In this document: positions 61,701 to 64,000 of the stretch, one piece after another
How positions within the stretch are numbered: position 1 is the stretch's first letter
Layout of the letters: each line of letters starts with the position of its first letter
Assembly (NCBI GenBank): GCA_934045075.1
Contig: OW203721.1
Span: forward strand, 15,904,678 to 15,968,677
Length of the DNA stretch: 64,000 nucleotides
Source of the DNA: Yponomeuta sedellus
Lineage: Eukaryota > Arthropoda > Insecta > Lepidoptera > Yponomeutidae
Reading direction: 5' to 3'
Made by a program: the position numbers and the translations under genes
The notes under the pieces: model-generated
What the model was told of the DNA's origin: nothing
Seen by the model: only the letters and a program-made list of their open reading frames with translations
Database searches by the model: none

Positions 61701-62607
61701 AACTAGATTTGCTTTACCCCGGCCCCGTACGAGTAAACCTAAAAAATACTTAAATGTAACCCCCGTCAACTGCAGAATCCAACCTGCAGTAGCTTCCTAG
61801 CTTTATCTGGAAAATGAACATAAAGAACGAGTAATTGTGATAACAATGCAATTGTTGGAAGTCAGTGTAGGAATCAACGCCCATTTACGGCGGCCAGTCA
61901 CACAAGAGCGATTGTTGTGTGCTATGCTGCTCCGCGCAAACTCCCAGCTCAGAACCTTTAACTGCTTGCGTTGCACGCAATAACAGTCTATCTTGACTGA
62001 ATACCATAATAGCTAACGTTAAGTTGTGATGAAAATCTTTAAGATAGTATCGCTATGACTACGGTATTTTCGTTTGTTTATTTGTTTCCGTGCGTATATT
62101 GTTCTATCAAAAGCGCGCCCACAGCGTAACATCTCAATTCCATCCGCATCTGAATCAATTTGAAGCAGAAGGCTAGTGGCGAAAGGAAGTGGCGATGTTG
62201 TCTAAAAATGACGCAGTCTTGACTTCAAGCAATCATAAGAATGATTGAAAGTTCCTTAAGTGTTTTTATACTAAAAAAACTTATTCGCATAAAACAGTGT
62301 GTTTAAAATATTGCTATACCTAAATATCTGCAGATACTGGGAAACTTAGATATTATTGTATCAATAATTCATGACGAATAACAACATAAGAATATTCTTT
62401 ATTGTACACCACGAAAAAACAAACAAATTAATTACAAGAGTAGGTACTACGATTGGCGGCGTTATTGGCTAATATTGATGTTAATATCACCAAGCTGACT
62501 TAGACAATACCCACTAACTTCTTTATCATTTCTTTGTTAGGTAAGGTGTGCTATATTGAAGTTAACTAATTAGCACTTTGGCCGATATTCAACAAGCTAA
62601 GACGATT
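61701..62607. other. Intergenic DNA, no gene recognised
   Basis: AT-rich, without recognisable open frames or repeat structure. Confidence 0.3.
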
Positions 62608-62656
62608 CTTGAGTGGATGGCCCACCAGTACTTGCCTGGTGGGCCATCCACTCAAG
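62608..62656. repeat. Perfect hairpin 1, 21-bp arms
   Basis: 'cttgagtggatggcccacca' plus g (62,608-62,628) is followed, after a 7-base loop, by its exact reverse complement (62,636-62,656). Confidence 0.92.
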
Positions 62657-62672
62657 AACTCAAGAAGAAGGA

Positions 62673-62753
62673 CTTTTCTCTTCGGCCATCTTCATCCAGC
62701 CGCTACCAGGACTTGCTAGTAGCGGCTGGATGAAGATGGCCGAAGAGAAAAAG
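62673..62753. repeat. Near-perfect hairpin 2, about 34-bp arms
   Basis: Left arm 62,673-62,706 and right arm 62,719-62,753 are reverse complements except for one extra A, with a 12-base loop. It lies only 16 bases after hairpin 1, and both loops contain 'acttgc'. The right arm continues into a short frame reading 'WMKMAEEKKKWRALKSAY', which faintly resembles LINE carboxy-terminal ends. Confidence 0.92.
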
Positions 62754-64000
62754 AAGTGGCGTGCCTTGAAGTCGGCTTATGCCTGTCTAGAAGTGGACGC
62801 CTATAAGCTGAACAATTGGATTGGACATTGGCATAATAAAAAAAAACCACTGTACAATCAGTCAGTTACTTAGCAAATCGTTAACGTTTAAGTACACGTA
62901 CACCTGTTTCGACTTTGGATTCATCCCATAAGCATAGAGTTAGACAAGATACATGGACTTTACAGTTTCTCGCAACTCACGATTTAATTTGTTAATTTGC
63001 ATACATAATTTGTACCTACTATGAAATCAGCAGCGTTCTAATTTAATGGTGGTTTTATATCCCTGAATGTGTGCTTAGTCTTTAATTTTTAATTGGTGGA
63101 AATAAATCAAAGATCCTAGATCACACCCAGATTTATGTAGATTTGGAATATTTTAATACGCTTTTTAGAGCAGAATCGGTAAGCTATAGGTCGAGGTTAT
63201 TCAAAAGATTAATTTCGCTGTTGTAACTGGCTCTTCTATTAATACAAAAGTGTACAAAAAAGCATCATAATTATATTTAAGAGCTAGGTGTATTGTTACA
63301 AGGTCTACGAAAGTACGTTATTTCAGTGATCAGTCAATTACACCAGATTTGGAAATTTAGTAGCAGTGGGGTTGCACCGTTAATTTATGCTCCTCACTAT
63401 TCTGACCAACTGACTGCCTAAATTCTTTTGCTGCATTCAGTAGTCTACTCCAGAGACCTTCATACTGTAACGTATCCTCTTTTATTTAAAAAAAAACCCA
63501 TTGTCAAGCAAGAATTAGGTATGGCTAGAAACTAGAAAGTTTTCAAAAGCTGTTTTTTTTTGTGAAATACAGAAACCATGACATTTTGTTATATTTTGAT
63601 GAAACGTGTCTTAGATACAAAAATGTATGTGTACAATTAATTTGTAGGTACGTAAACATTTCATTAAAATCCGTCGCGACGGACGGAGACGAAAAACTTT
63701 TGTTATTTCGAGGTAGAAGTTTTAAGACTAATTTGTACTGCAACTGCAACACGGAACCTGTTCCACCCCCAAGCAATCAGCGATATTGTATAAATTCTAG
63801 ATGCACTACCTTTCATATTTTTACCTAAATTATTTTATCTGACTTTTAAAGTGGTTTAAAATAAACCATTTAATTATCATAAAATTATGCGTTTGTTAAG
63901 CTTCTACGCTGCGTGTTTAGAGGGCCTAATGGCAGAAATGTAACGAAACTGTTCAGGTTAATGTGTTTTATCTGTCAGTGTTGTATATATATTTATGTAT
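62754..64000. other. AT-rich terminal stretch, no gene recognised
   Basis: Overlapping short frames on both strands at 63,543-63,828 have no recognisable domain. Nothing else supported. Confidence 0.3.

Overview
The window is eukaryotic nuclear DNA, most likely from a moth or butterfly. It is AT-rich and dominated by mobile elements and repeats of lepidopteran type: Helitrons with CTAG ends, tRNA-derived SINEs, a mariner element, and 3' remnants of non-LTR retrotransposons. The order is inferred from these repeat families, not from a diagnostic gene. No bacterial-style operons, CRISPR arrays, rRNA genes or convincing functional tRNA genes were seen.

Only one well-supported host gene is present: an intronless, GC-rich gene on the minus strand (8713-9618). 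It encodes a complete succinate dehydrogenase iron-sulfur subunit with all eleven cluster cysteines. The only other substantial coding region is a mariner transposase (about 16313-17394, minus), broken by a single-base frameshift inside an element with recognisable terminal repeats and TA flanks. Other coding traces are C-terminal scraps of LINE reverse transcriptases (22.4, 52.2, 53.1, 58.8 and 61.5 kb).

Region by region: 1-8.7 kb is mostly unannotated AT-rich DNA with LINE debris and four striking short palindromes. 8.7-9.6 kb holds the SdhB-like gene. 10-21.5 kb holds two SINE families, foldback MITEs, the mariner copy and a truncated small Helitron. 21.5-26 kb is LINE, Helitron and MITE debris. 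26,089-49,735 is a head-to-tail array of fourteen complete copies of a 1,671-bp unit plus a 252-bp partial copy, with constant period. Each unit contains an internal block of about 176-bp subrepeats. Just after the array lies a 491-bp MITE. 51.8-53.3 kb holds LINE 3' ends, one with a 210-bp pentanucleotide tail. 54.7-56.5 kb is a train of four Helitron-like copies joined head to tail. 56.8-64 kb holds further SINEs, LINE scraps and a pair of adjacent long hairpins.

The main story is the 1,671-bp array. Its first half is homologous to the 1,217-bp Helitron-like element at 54,900, and the array begins exactly at that element's 5' terminus. The sequence therefore suggests that a rolling-circle transposon became a macrosatellite, and the same window shows the smaller-scale version of that process (tandem dimers at 54.7-56.5 kb). 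This origin is inference. The exact homogeneity could also reflect later gene-conversion-like homogenisation or an assembly effect.
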